A stretch of 64,000 nt of DNA from Lachnospiraceae bacterium NE2001. Lineage in GTDB: Bacteria > Bacillota > Clostridia > Lachnospirales > Lachnospiraceae. Shown here one piece after another: positions 25,278 through 36,504 of the stretch. The stretch spans positions 1-64,000 of the forward strand of contig FOEK01000010.1 of the NCBI GenBank assembly GCA_900110635.1, read 5' to 3'. The translations under genes were made by a program, and so were the position numbers. Position 1 is the stretch's first letter; each line of letters opens with the position of its first letter. The notes below the pieces were generated by a model. The model did not search any database. It was not told where the DNA came from and worked only from the letters and a program-made list of their open reading frames with translations.

Positions 25278-26167
25278 TGGCAACAGCAACACCTAAAACA
25301 CTTTCGTATGATAGTGTTCCAAAGCAGAACAGACCAAAATCATTTAGTGGAATGAAAACTGTAATTCATATAGTTTGTATATTCCTGAGTATACTTAGTG
25401 TTCTTCCTTTCTGGGTAATGATTGTAAACTCAACTAGGTCAACAACTCAGATTCAGCAACATGCGCTGTCTCTGATACCATCTTCCTACATGGTAAATAA
25501 CTTTAAGATACTGACAGGAAAGTCTTTCAATCCTCTTGTTGGACTGGGCAACTCACTCATTATATCGTGTGGTGCTACCCTCCTAACAGTATACTTCTCA
25601 TCATTAACCGCATATGCTATGGTTGCATATGACTGGAAGCTTAAGAAAGCATTCTTCAGCTTCATCGTCGGAGTTATGATGATACCTGCACAGGTAACAA
25701 CGATAGGTTTCTATCAGATGGTTTATAAGGTTGGTATGACAAACAAGTTATCAATGCTTATATTACCAGCTATCGCAGCTCCTTCGACTGTATTCTTTAT
25801 GAGACAGTATCTGTACCCAACGTTATCAATGGAGATTGTTCAGGCGGCAAGAATTGATGGTGCAGGCGAGTTCAGAATATTTAATCAGATAGTTCTCCCT
25901 ATCATGAAACCGGCAATTGCTACACAGGCTATTTTCTGCTTCGTTAGCAGCTGGAATAATCTGTTCATGCCACTGGTACTTCTTACAAATAAAGAGAAGT
26001 ACACAATGCCTATCATGGTTTCGCTTCTTCGAGGCGATATTTACAAGACCGAGTACGGTTCTGTATATATGGGACTTACCCTTACGGTTCTGCCACTTAT
26101 AATAATGTACCTTATACTTTCAAAGTACATCATTGCGGGCGTTGCCCTTGGTGGAGTTAAAGGTTAA
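25277..26167 (+). CDS. CUT1 ABC transporter permease (MalG/MsmG type)
   Basis: A 296-aa second permease, with several hydrophobic helices and the EAA-type loop (VQAARIDGAGEFRIFNQIVLPIMKP, written here as the stretch around residues 193-217). The start overlaps the previous stop by one base (TAATG). It ends in a strong terminator at 26195. Confidence 0.91.
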   Translation: MATATPKTLSYDSVPKQNRPKSFSGMKTVIHIVCIFLSILSVLPFWVMIVNSTRSTTQIQQHALSLIPSSYMVNNFKILTGKSFNPLVGLGNSLIISCGATLLTVYFSSLTAYAMVAYDWKLKKAFFSFIVGVMMIPAQVTTIGFYQMVYKVGMTNKLSMLILPAIAAPSTVFFMRQYLYPTLSMEIVQAARIDGAGEFRIFNQIVLPIMKPAIATQAIFCFVSSWNNLFMPLVLLTNKEKYTMPIMVSLLRGDIYKTEYGSVYMGLTLTVLPLIIMYLILSKYIIAGVALGGVKG

Positions 26168-26194
26168 TTATACATGTGGGGTTAAAAGTATTAG

Positions 26195-26228
26195 AATAGC
26201 CACGGCTTTGCCGTGGCTATTTTTTTTC
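26195..26228 (+). terminator. Terminator of the CUT1 importer operon
   Basis: AATAGCCACGGC-TTT-GCCGTGGCTATT (12-bp perfect stem) followed by TTTTTT. The AraC gene converges on it from the other side, but its own side has only a weak T-run. Confidence 0.93.
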
Positions 26229-26267
26229 TATGCGTTGCAAGCAATATACGATTATAAGAAAATGCTA

Positions 26268-27203
26268 TTATACGTTTGTATGATTTACGTCGTTAGAGTT
26301 GAGACGGAGCTTTTTATATTCGCTCGGAGAATAGTTGGTATATTTCTTAAAGGCCCTGCAGAAGGAGGGCAGTGTATTAAAGCCGGTCTGAAATGCTATC
26401 TCAGTTATAGGTTTTTCGGTTATTAAAAGCTCTTCAGCAATATGTATTCGTTTAAGAGTCAGATAATCGTGGAATGTATATCCAGTCTGAAGCTTAAAAA
26501 GTCGCATAAAGTGGAACTTTGAAAAACCTGTATATTCAGCAGCCTGCTCAGTAGATATCTCTTCTGAATAATTTATATCCACATAGCGTAGAAGTGCATT
26601 AATACGATTGATCGACTGGGAAGGACTGGTTATTTCGCTCTTTACCAGGTTTTCAGAGTGCTTCGCGATAGCAACGAATATCTGATACATTTTACTGTAA
26701 ACAGTTGTCTCCCAGAAGTTGGCATTCGTAAAATACACCGAGTTCATATCCATAAAGAGCTTGTATACCTCGGCGTAGATATCCGGACAGGTCTCTTCGT
26801 TGCATAGAAATGCATTAAAGAAGAGTGGCTCGATACTCTTATAATCCTGAGAGTTGAAGAACTGATTCATCTCAATCAGGTAAATAAAACGAACACCGAC
26901 CTTGTCGTTTATATATTCATGAAGCATATTTGGCGGGATAAACAGGATATCGCCTTCTTTTAGGTTGTATTCGTGGTTGTTGGCATGTATCTCATAATTG
27001 TTCTGGATGCATATAAAGGCTTCCATAGCATCGTGAGAATGCATCTCATAGCCTTCGGCCTGATTGTTGTACCAGATACGTATGTGAGAAGATGAGCTGT
27101 AGTTTACCAGCTCTTTTTTGTTATGAACCACACGACCATCGAACTCTTTGGATGGCTGTTTCCATTTGTCTGGAACCTGTTCCCAGGGTTTAAGTTCTGA
27201 CAT
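26268..27203 (-). CDS. AraC-family transcriptional regulator with cupin domain
   Basis: A 311-aa one-component regulator. The N-terminal cupin domain (about residues 25-110; HSHDAMEAFICIQNNYEI and LKEGDILFIPPNMLHEY) probably binds a sugar or related metabolite. Two helix-turn-helix motifs follow in the C-terminal 100 residues (STEQAAEYTGFSKFHFMRLF and ITEIAFQTGFNTLPSFCRAFK). AGAGG lies upstream of its ATG. It is divergent from the V-ATPase operon and convergent with the CUT1 importer, so it may control that importer or other sugar genes. It is a second candidate, after YesN, for the 21-bp-repeat operators. Confidence 0.9.
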   Translation of the reverse strand: MSELKPWEQVPDKWKQPSKEFDGRVVHNKKELVNYSSSSHIRIWYNNQAEGYEMHSHDAMEAFICIQNNYEIHANNHEYNLKEGDILFIPPNMLHEYINDKVGVRFIYLIEMNQFFNSQDYKSIEPLFFNAFLCNEETCPDIYAEVYKLFMDMNSVYFTNANFWETTVYSKMYQIFVAIAKHSENLVKSEITSPSQSINRINALLRYVDINYSEEISTEQAAEYTGFSKFHFMRLFKLQTGYTFHDYLTLKRIHIAEELLITEKPITEIAFQTGFNTLPSFCRAFKKYTNYSPSEYKKLRLNSNDVNHTNV

Positions 27204-27269
27204 AAATAACTAATACCTCTGTTAATAATTTATCGTGTTAAAGCAGTGATTTAATCATCAACCTAGTAT

Positions 27270-27298
27270 ATGATAACTTATTTTTTTTTATTTTTCAA
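27270..27298 (-). promoter_or_regulatory. Promoter of the AraC regulator
   Basis: Read on the minus strand: TTGAAA (27298-27293), 17-nt spacer, TATCAT (27275-27270). Confidence 0.6.
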
Positions 27299-27344
27299 AT
27301 GATTTGGTTTTATGCCCATTTATACGGTTTTACACTAGCATTAT

Positions 27345-27365
27345 TTTGTCATATTTTGTGACAAA
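27345..27365. promoter_or_regulatory. Inverted repeat in the divergent AraC/V-ATPase region
   Basis: TTTGTCA (27345-27351) and TGACAAA (27359-27365), a perfect 7-bp inverted repeat with 7-nt spacer, about 17 bp upstream of the V-ATPase -35 and about 46 bp upstream of the AraC gene -35. It is a likely operator, binding protein unknown. The 27204-27438 interval otherwise contains only the two promoters. Confidence 0.55.
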
Positions 27366-27382
27366 TTACTTGAAATGTCTTG

Positions 27383-27411
27383 TTGCTTTAAATCACTAAA
27401 ATTAGTATAAT
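27383..27411 (+). promoter_or_regulatory. Promoter of the V-type ATPase operon
   Basis: TTGCTT (27383-27388), 17-nt spacer, perfect TATAAT (27406-27411). Start of transcription near 27418. Confidence 0.72.
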
Positions 27412-27438
27412 AGATTTCGTTGGGTTTTCGGGAGGATT

Positions 27439-27495
27439 ATGCGATTTTATCCCCTTTTCGAGAGGCCTGACGAAGAACCTGAAAAGGAGAAATAG
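27439..27495 (+). CDS. Possible 18-residue leader peptide of the V-ATPase operon
   Basis: ATG at 27439, 18 codons, TAG at 27493-27495, product MRFYPLFERPDEEPEKEK. GGGAGG lies directly upstream (spacing only 3-4 nt, shorter than ideal). The frame ends across the ribosome site of the next gene (AAAGGAGAAA), so translation of the two could be coupled. The peptide is half charged and not hydrophobic. It could be a chance frame. Confidence 0.35.
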   Translation: MRFYPLFERPDEEPEKEK

Positions 27496-27498
27496 GCC

Positions 27499-27807
27499 GT
27501 GATAAGTGAGGCTATGAAAGCAGTTGAAATAGCTGAGAAGGATGCTGCTGCAAAGATTCAGTCAGCAAGAGATGAGGCAGAGAAAATCCGCAAGTCTTCT
27601 CTTGAAGAAGCTGAGGATATGAAGCGTCAGGCTGAGGAGCAGGCAAAGGCTTTAAATCTTGAGAAAATGAGCAAGATGGAGTCGGATAGAGAAGCAGCTA
27701 TCCAGCAGGCAAAGGCTGATGCCGAGAAAAAGGCTCAGACAATGAAAGAGAGTCTTGAGGCTAAGGAATCAGAGGCTATAGAAGCTGTAATAAGTAAGAT
27801 AATATAG
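27499..27807 (+). CDS. V-type ATPase peripheral-stalk subunit (H/G type)
   Basis: A 102-aa, almost entirely alpha-helical, highly charged coiled-coil protein (long Ala/Glu/Lys heptads such as AEEQAKALNLEKMSK), the usual size for the H (G-like) stalk subunit that pairs with subunit E. It starts with GTG 27499 behind AAAGGAGAAA. First structural gene of the operon, 16 bp before ntpI. Confidence 0.82.
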   Translation: MISEAMKAVEIAEKDAAAKIQSARDEAEKIRKSSLEEAEDMKRQAEEQAKALNLEKMSKMESDREAAIQQAKADAEKKAQTMKESLEAKESEAIEAVISKII

Positions 27808-27823
27808 AAAGGCGGATGTAACT

Positions 27824-30323
<2,500 letters not shown>

Positions 30324-30590
30324 ATTTGGGAAGCACAGACTGCGTACAAGCTTGCTTGTTAAGCAGGCTGAGGTTATCCAAATCAAAACAGTATGAGCGC
30401 GTAGCAGTTTTGCAATAGCAAAACTTGCGGAGTGCGAATACTGTTTGAAATTGCGAGGACAGTCCTCGATTATGAAATAATCGAGGATCCGAAGGATGCA
30501 TTCTGCGAAAGCAGAATCAAGATTTGCAGAGCAAATCTTGCATATCTTCGAAGAAGATATGGCACAGCGAAGCGCAGCAATTTCGTATTT
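30324..30590 (+). other. Multi-hairpin structured element inside the V-ATPase operon
   Basis: About 265 bp between ntpK and ntpE fold almost completely. Arm 1: 30324-30383 (ATTTGG/CCAAAT outer pair, inner CTGC/GCAG and ACAAG/CTTGT). Arm 2: 30386-30446 (9-bp AAACAGTAT/ATACTGTTT, tandem G-A mismatches, GCGC/GTGC, GTTTTGC-AATA-GCAAAAC). Multibranch unit: closing stem GAAATTGC 30447-30454 with GCAATTTC 30577-30584. Inside it are perfect hairpins 30463-30487 (11 bp, GAA loop), 30487-30497 (ATCC-GAA-GGAT, sharing one base), 30500-30517 (7 bp, GAAA), 30518-30540 (10 bp, AGA) and 30541-30561 (9 bp, GAA). No terminator T-run follows. Reading frames here lack ribosome sites and are by-products of the symmetry. 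It could be a structured RNA or an inserted repeat. Confidence 0.85.
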
Positions 30591-30624
30591 CAATATAATA
30601 TAGTGATGAGGAAAGGAGTTTAGT

Positions 30625-31218
30625 ATGGCTGGTATTGAAAGCATTACTAAAGAAATAAACCTTGAAGCAGAAAAGGAAGCTGCCTCCATCATTTCAGCTG
30701 CAGAAGAAGCTGCAAATACCCTTAAGGCAAAGACTGAGGAGGAGTGTTCTGTTATCAGATCAGAAGCTGAAGAGAAGATTGCGAGGAAACTTGCAGCAGA
30801 GGATAAGAAAACTCAGTCTCAGTGTGAGCAGGCTGAGAAGCTTATTATGCTTCACGCTAAGCAGGAGATAATAGAAGAAGTTCTTGCGAAAGCAAAGAAT
30901 AAGCTTCTTCTTCTGGATACTAAGGATTATTTTGATACATTGTTAAAGCTATTAGATAAGCAGTCTCAGGCAGATAAGGGTGTTCTTCTTTTAAATGAGA
31001 AGGATCTTTCCAGAATGCCTGCGGATTTTGAAAAGTCAGCACAGGCTGTTGCTACCAAGAATGGCGGTATGCTGGATGTTTCAACGGATACTGTAAATAT
31101 CGATGGTGGATTTATTCTTAAGTATGGAAATATAGAAATCAATTCTTCATTTGATGCTCTCTTTGAGGAAAATGAAGAGGAACTAGTTGATATAGTAAAT
31201 AAAATGCTTTGGGCATGA
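30625..31218 (+). CDS. ntpE: V-type ATPase peripheral-stalk subunit E
   Basis: A 197-aa subunit with a long N-terminal helix (Ala/Glu/Lys-rich, residues 1-95) and a C-terminal globular part (KGVLLLNEKDLSRMP, GGFILKYGNIEINSSFDALFEE) that contacts the catalytic head. AAAGGAG precedes ATG 30625 by 8-9 bases. It is separated from ntpK by the 265-bp hairpin element, a much larger gap than anywhere else in the operon. Confidence 0.92.
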   Translation: MAGIESITKEINLEAEKEAASIISAAEEAANTLKAKTEEECSVIRSEAEEKIARKLAAEDKKTQSQCEQAEKLIMLHAKQEIIEEVLAKAKNKLLLLDTKDYFDTLLKLLDKQSQADKGVLLLNEKDLSRMPADFEKSAQAVATKNGGMLDVSTDTVNIDGGFILKYGNIEINSSFDALFEENEEELVDIVNKMLWA

Positions 31219-31239
31219 TATTAAATAGGAGACGAAGAT

Positions 31240-32211
31240 ATGAGAGATGCGGATTACATTTACGCAGTAGCCTGTATCCGTGCAAAAGAGAAAACACTTC
31301 TAAATGATGCCGATGTCCAGACCATGATTGGAATGAAAAGTGAGAAAGAGGTTTTATCCTTCCTTACAGAAAAGGGCTGGGGAGATGGATCTGTTGATGC
31401 AGATATGGAAAAGGTCCTTTCTGAAGAAGAGGATAAGCAGATGAAGCTCCTTAAAACCCTTGGAGTTGAAGAGAAAATCATTGATACACTATTCATTCAG
31501 GAGCTTTATCATAATCTTAAGGCTGCGATAAAAGAAGTTTGTACAGGCCTCGATGACACTCAGGCTTTCTATGATCATGAAAAGTATGGAAAGAGAGAGC
31601 TGATGCAGATAATCAGGGAGAAGGATTTTGACAAGCTTCCACCTGATATGGCAGAGGTGGCCGATAAGGCTTTAGATCTTATGTTAACCACAAGAGATGG
31701 ACAGCGTCTTGATGTAATGATAGACAGAGCCTGTCTTGATGCGATAGAGAAGGAAGCTGCCACAACAAAGGATAAGTTCCTTGCTGATTACGCTGAGACA
31801 AAGGTTGTCATTTCAGATATAAAGATTGCAGTGAGAGCGGCAGATACAAAGAGACCGCTCAAGATGATAGAAGATGCGCTGGCACCAAACAGAAGGTTTG
31901 ATGTGAAGTCGCTTGCAGTCGCTGCTGCAACAGATCGTGAAGCTGTTTACGAGTTTCTGAATAAGGCTGGGTTTAACCAGGCAGTTGAAGCTTTAAAAGA
32001 TTCATTTTCAGCATTTGAAAAATGGTGCGATGATCACGTGATGAGCACCCTTATGAATCAGAAGACCAATATTCAGTCCAGTGGACCGATTGTTGCTTTT
32101 TTCCTGGCTAAGCAGAATGAGATAAAAACAGCTAGAATCATTATGACCGCCAAGGCAAATGGTTTCAGTAATGAGATTATCTCGGAAAGGGTAAGGAAGA
32201 TGTATGGATGA
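31240..32211 (+). CDS. ntpC: V-type ATPase subunit C (central rotor cap)
   Basis: A 323-aa, mainly helical, soluble subunit linking the central shaft to the K ring. It starts MRDADYIYAVACIRAKE, typical of the vATP-synt_AC39 family, and ends with the conserved ERVRKMYG segment. Its 3' end overlaps the next gene by 8 nt. Confidence 0.92.
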   Translation: MRDADYIYAVACIRAKEKTLLNDADVQTMIGMKSEKEVLSFLTEKGWGDGSVDADMEKVLSEEEDKQMKLLKTLGVEEKIIDTLFIQELYHNLKAAIKEVCTGLDDTQAFYDHEKYGKRELMQIIREKDFDKLPPDMAEVADKALDLMLTTRDGQRLDVMIDRACLDAIEKEAATTKDKFLADYAETKVVISDIKIAVRAADTKRPLKMIEDALAPNRRFDVKSLAVAAATDREAVYEFLNKAGFNQAVEALKDSFSAFEKWCDDHVMSTLMNQKTNIQSSGPIVAFFLAKQNEIKTARIIMTAKANGFSNEIISERVRKMYG

Positions 32212-32530
32212 TGAGAACAAGATCGCGGTAATGGGCGATTATGACAGTATCTATGGCTTTGCTTCCCTTGGACTTAGTACATTTCCTGTTGAAGGACAGG
32301 AAGATGCAGTTAGAACTCTGAAGAATCTGGCAAATAGTGGATATGGAATCATATACATCACAGAAGAACTGGCTGCACTTACAGAGAAGCAGATAGAAAA
32401 ATATAGAGAGAAAATGACACCTGCAATCATTCAGATACCAGGTGTAAAGGGTAATACTGGAGACGGAATCAGAGCTGTACGCCGTTCAGTTGAGCAGGCA
32501 GTCGGCTCAGACATCCTATTCGGAGATTAG
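32204..32530 (+). CDS. ntpG: V-type ATPase subunit F (NtpG-type shaft subunit)
   Basis: A 108-aa small alpha/beta subunit of the central stalk. IAVMGDYDSIYGFASLGL at the N-terminus and YGIIYITEELAAL in the middle are family hallmarks; the C-terminal helix includes RRSVEQAVG. It overlaps ntpC by 8 nt and precedes ntpA by 12 nt. Confidence 0.92.
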   Translation: MDDENKIAVMGDYDSIYGFASLGLSTFPVEGQEDAVRTLKNLANSGYGIIYITEELAALTEKQIEKYREKMTPAIIQIPGVKGNTGDGIRAVRRSVEQAVGSDILFGD

Positions 32531-32542
32531 AAAGGAGACTAC

Positions 32543-34315
32543 ATGGGAGTAGTTGGTAAGATTAAGAAGGTTGCCGGACCTCTTGTTATAGCTACGGGCA
32601 TGCGTGATGCTGATATGTTCGACGTTGTTCGTGTTAGTAATGAGAGACTTATCGGTGAGATTATAGAGATGCACGGTGATGAGGCATCAATCCAGGTTTA
32701 TGAGGAGACTGCCGGACTTGGTCCTGGTGAACCAGTTGAGTCAACAGGGGTTCCTCTATCAGTAGAACTTGGACCAGGTCTTATGGGTTCCATTTACGAT
32801 GGTATACAGAGACCTCTGACAAAGATTATGGAAGTAACTGGCGGAAATCTGCTGGAGCGAGGCGTTGAGGTTCCATCACTTGATAGAGAGAAGAAATGGG
32901 ATTTTGTAGCCACAGCTAAGGTTGGAGATAAGGTAGTTGCTGGTGATATCATAGGTACAGTTCAGGAAACTGAAGTTGTAACACAGCGTATCATGGTTCC
33001 TTATGGAATCGAGGGCACTATCAAGTCCATCAAGAGTGGTTCCTTCACAGTAACTGATACTGTTGCTGTAGTTGAAACTGCAGATGGCGATAAGGATCTG
33101 ATGATGATGCAGAAGTGGCCAGTACGTAAGGGGCGTCCTTATGCTAAGAAGCTCCCACCTCGTCAGCCACTTATTACAGGACAGAGAGTAGTAGATACAT
33201 TTTTCCCTATAGCTAAGGGTGGTGTAGCTGCAGTTCCTGGTCCTTTCGGTTCTGGTAAGACAGTTATCCAGCATCAGCTTGCTAAGTGGGCAGATGCTGA
33301 AATCGTAGTATATATTGGATGTGGAGAGCGTGGAAATGAGATGACCGACGTTCTGAACGAGTTCCCTGAACTTAAGGATCCTCGTACAGGCGAGTCACTT
33401 ATGAAGAGAACTATCCTTATAGCTAACACATCAGATATGCCTGTTGCTGCCCGTGAGGCATCTATCTATACAGGTATCACTCTTGCTGAATACTTCCGTG
33501 ATATGGGTTACTCAGTAGCGCTTATGGCAGACTCAACATCCCGTTGGGCAGAGGCACTTCGTGAGATGTCAGGTCGTCTTGAAGAGATGCCTGGTGAGGA
33601 AGGTTATCCTGCTTATCTTGCTTCTCGTCTTGCACAGTTCTATGAGAGAGCTGGTCACGTAGTATGTCTTGGTAGCGATGAGAGAGAGGGTGCTCTTTCA
33701 GCTATCGGAGCAGTATCACCTCCAGGTGGTGATATATCTGAGCCAGTATCACAGGCAACACTTCGTATCGTAAAGGTGTTCTGGTCACTGGATGCACAAC
33801 TTGCTTATCAGAGACATTTCCCAGCTATTAACTGGTTGAATAGTTACAGTCTTTATCTCGATGAGATAAAGGGCTGGTTTGATGAAAATGTAAATGAAGA
33901 ATGGATGCAGTTGAGACAGGAGCTTATGAGCCTGCTTCAGGAAGAAGCTTCACTTAACGAGATTGTTAAGATGGTAGGTATGGATGCTCTTTCACCTCAG
34001 GATAGACTTAAGATGGAAGCAGCACGTTCTATTCGTGAGGACTTCCTGCATCAGAATTCATTTGACGAGATAGATACTTATACATCTATGCAGAAGCAGT
34101 TCTATATGCAGAAACTGGTATGGGCATTCTATGATGAGGGTGTTAAGGCTCTTAAGGAAGGTGCAAATATAAATGATATATGTGATCTGGCTGTAAGAGA
34201 GGCAATAGGCCGTTACAAGTATACACCAGAGGATAAGATAGAAGAGAAATACAATCAGGTTCACGATTTTCTTATTCGTGAAATGTCAGGACTGATCGGA
34301 AAGGAGGAAGACTAA
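32543..34315 (+). CDS. ntpA: V-type ATPase catalytic subunit A
   Basis: A 590-aa ATP-hydrolysing (or -forming) subunit. Walker A GPFGSGKT near residue 233, the catalytic Glu region GCGERGNEM, Walker [18 protein letters not shown], and the extra non-homologous insertion typical of V-type A subunits (about residues 115-185) are present. Start ATG 32543 after AAAGGAG. Its last base overlaps the ATG of ntpB (TAATG). Confidence 0.96.
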   Translation: MGVVGKIKKVAGPLVIATGMRDADMFDVVRVSNERLIGEIIEMHGDEASIQVYEETAGLGPGEPVESTGVPLSVELGPGLMGSIYDGIQRPLTKIMEVTGGNLLERGVEVPSLDREKKWDFVATAKVGDKVVAGDIIGTVQETEVVTQRIMVPYGIEGTIKSIKSGSFTVTDTVAVVETADGDKDLMMMQKWPVRKGRPYAKKLPPRQPLITGQRVVDTFFPIAKGGVAAVPGPFGSGKTVIQHQLAKWADAEIVVYIGCGERGNEMTDVLNEFPELKDPRTGESLMKRTILIANTSDMPVAAREASIYTGITLAEYFRDMGYSVALMADSTSRWAEALREMSGRLEEMPGEEGYPAYLASRLAQFYERAGHVVCLGSDEREGALSAIGAVSPPGGDISEPVSQATLRIVKVFWSLDAQLAYQRHFPAINWLNSYSLYLDEIKGWFDENVNEEWMQLRQELMSLLQEEASLNEIVKMVGMDALSPQDRLKMEAARSIREDFLHQNSFDEIDTYTSMQKQFYMQKLVWAFYDEGVKALKEGANINDICDLAVREAIGRYKYTPEDKIEEKYNQVHDFLIREMSGLIGKEED

Positions 34316-35691
34316 TGCCTAAAGAGTATCGTACTATACAGGAAGTTGCCGGCCCACTTATGCTGGTAAAGGATGTTGAAAATGTAAAGTATGACGAGCT
34401 GGGTGAGATCGAGCTTGCAAATGGCGAGAAGCGTCGTTGTAAGGTTCTCGAGATAGATGGCAGCAATGCATTAGTTCAGCTTTTCGATTCAGCTACAGGT
34501 ATCAACCTTGAGAGTAGTAAGGTAAAGTTCCTTGGCCGTTCACTTGAGCTTGGTGTATCAGGAGATATGCTTGGCCGTGTTTTCGACGGACTTGGACGTA
34601 CTATAGATGGTGGTCCAGAGATCCTTCCGGACGCTCGTATGGATATCAATGGACTTCCTATGAATCCAGCTGCAAGAGCATATCCATCAGAGTTCATTGA
34701 GACAGGTGTATCTGCTATCGATGGACTTAATACACTGGTTAGAGGACAGAAGCTTCCTATATTCTCTGCTTCAGGTCTTCCGCACGCACAGCTTGCTGCA
34801 CAGATTGCCCGTCAGGCAAAGGTTAAGGGTAAGGATGAAGATTTCGCCGTTGTATTTGCCGCTATGGGTATTACATTCGAAGAGGCACATTTCTTCGAGG
34901 AGTCATTCCGTGAGAGTGGAGCTATCGATAGAACAGTCCTCTTTATAAATCTTGCAAATGACCCTGCTGTTGAGCGTATATCAACACCTCGTATGGCCCT
35001 CACAGCTGCTGAGTATCTTGCCTTCGAAAAGGGTATGCATGTACTTGTTATCATGACAGATATTACTAACTACGCAGATGCACTTCGTGAGATATCTGCT
35101 GCACGTAAGGAAGTTCCTGGACGTCGTGGATATCCTGGTTACATGTACACTGACCTTGCTACAATGTATGAAAGAGCAGGACGTCAGCGTGGTAAGAACG
35201 GATCCATCACTATGATCCCAATCCTTACTATGCCAGAGGATGATAAGACACATCCTATCCCTGACCTTACAGGATATATCACAGAGGGACAGATTATTCT
35301 TTCTCGTGAACTTTATCGTAAAGGTATTACACCACCTATCGATGTTCTCCCTTCACTGTCGCGTCTTAAGGATAAGGGTATCGGTGAAGGAAAGACTAGA
35401 GCAGATCATGCTGCTACCATGAACCAGCTGTTCTCAGCTTATGCTCGTGGTAAAGAGGCAAAGGAACTTATGGTAATCCTCGGTGAGGCAGCCCTTACAG
35501 ATATCGATCTTCTCTATGCTAAGTTTGCAGAAGAGTTTGAGAAGAAGTATGTATCTCAGGGCTATCAGGCAGATCGTGATATTCAGGAAACCCTCGATAT
35601 CGGTTGGGAGCTCCTGCACATTCTGCCACGTTCCGAGCTGAAGCGTATCCCAGACAAGTTCCTGGATGTCTACTACCCAAAGAAAAACTAA
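34315..35691 (+). CDS. ntpB: V-type ATPase regulatory subunit B
   Basis: A 458-aa non-catalytic nucleotide-binding subunit alternating with A in the head. It lacks a P-loop, as expected for the family; in its place is [18 protein letters not shown]. Other landmarks are [25 protein letters not shown] (about 125-149), [27 protein letters not shown] (about 242-268) and [15 protein letters not shown]. It lies directly after ntpA and 21 bp before ntpD. Confidence 0.96.
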   Translation: MPKEYRTIQEVAGPLMLVKDVENVKYDELGEIELANGEKRRCKVLEIDGSNALVQLFDSATGINLESSKVKFLGRSLELGVSGDMLGRVFDGLGRTIDGGPEILPDARMDINGLPMNPAARAYPSEFIETGVSAIDGLNTLVRGQKLPIFSASGLPHAQLAAQIARQAKVKGKDEDFAVVFAAMGITFEEAHFFEESFRESGAIDRTVLFINLANDPAVERISTPRMALTAAEYLAFEKGMHVLVIMTDITNYADALREISAARKEVPGRRGYPGYMYTDLATMYERAGRQRGKNGSITMIPILTMPEDDKTHPIPDLTGYITEGQIILSRELYRKGITPPIDVLPSLSRLKDKGIGEGKTRADHAATMNQLFSAYARGKEAKELMVILGEAALTDIDLLYAKFAEEFEKKYVSQGYQADRDIQETLDIGWELLHILPRSELKRIPDKFLDVYYPKKN

Positions 35692-35712
35692 CTAATTTAT
35701 AGGTATAAATAT

Positions 35713-36372
35713 ATGGCAACACAAACAGTCATTCCTACAAGAATGGAATTAACCCGTTTAAAGAAGAAACTGAATACCGCCGTAAAAGGCCATCGCCTTC
35801 TGAAGGACAAGAGAGACGAGCTGATGCGCGAGTTCCTTGAACTGGTAAAGGTAAATATGGAGCTTCGCGAGAAGGTGGAAAAGGGCATAGACGCTGCCAA
35901 CAAGAACTTCGTTCTTGCCAAAGCTGGAATGTCCGAGCAGACTCTTCGTACAGCTCTGATGGCACCTAAGCAGGAGGTATCTCTTGTTAAGGATAAAAAG
36001 AATGTAATGAGTGTTGATATTCCAGTGTTCGACTTTAAGACTCGTACACCTGATGAGAATGACATATATTCCTATGGCTTTGCATTTACCTCAGGAGACC
36101 TGGATTCAGCTGTAGATTCTCTGGCAGCAGTATTCCCTGATATGCTTAAGCTTGCGGAGGTAGAAAAATCATGTCAGCTGATGGCAGCAGAGATAGAGAA
36201 GACCAGACGTCGTGTAAACGCGCTGGAACACGTTATAATCCCTGAAACCCAGGAGAGCATCAAGTATATCACTATGAAGCTTGATGAGAACGAACGAAGT
36301 ACTCAGGTGCGACTGATGAAGGTTAAGTCCATGATGCTTGAACAGGCACATCATTACTCAGAGAAAAATTAG
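35713..36372 (+). CDS. ntpD: V-type ATPase subunit D (central shaft)
   Basis: A 219-aa coiled-coil shaft protein: the N-terminal helix begins with PTRMELTRLKKKLNTAVKG (family hallmark), and the C-terminal helix includes RRRVNALEHVIIPETQ. It is the last gene before the operon terminator. No separate NtpH/NtpJ genes follow. Confidence 0.94.
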   Translation: MATQTVIPTRMELTRLKKKLNTAVKGHRLLKDKRDELMREFLELVKVNMELREKVEKGIDAANKNFVLAKAGMSEQTLRTALMAPKQEVSLVKDKKNVMSVDIPVFDFKTRTPDENDIYSYGFAFTSGDLDSAVDSLAAVFPDMLKLAEVEKSCQLMAAEIEKTRRRVNALEHVIIPETQESIKYITMKLDENERSTQVRLMKVKSMMLEQAHHYSEKN

Positions 36373-36377
36373 TGACT

Positions 36378-36424
36378 AAAGTGGCAATTATTCTGTGACT
36401 TGCAGATAATTGCCACTTTTTTTA
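36378..36424 (+). terminator. Terminator of the V-ATPase operon
   Basis: AAAGTGGCAATTAT (36378-36391) pairs perfectly with ATAATTGCCACTTT (36406-36419), followed by a T-run. Confidence 0.93.
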
Positions 36425-36504
36425 ATGGTATTATGTATTGATATGGGCTATAATATAATTGACTAGATATTGGTTGTTATATCTTAATTTATGGGGTGAT
36501 ATAT

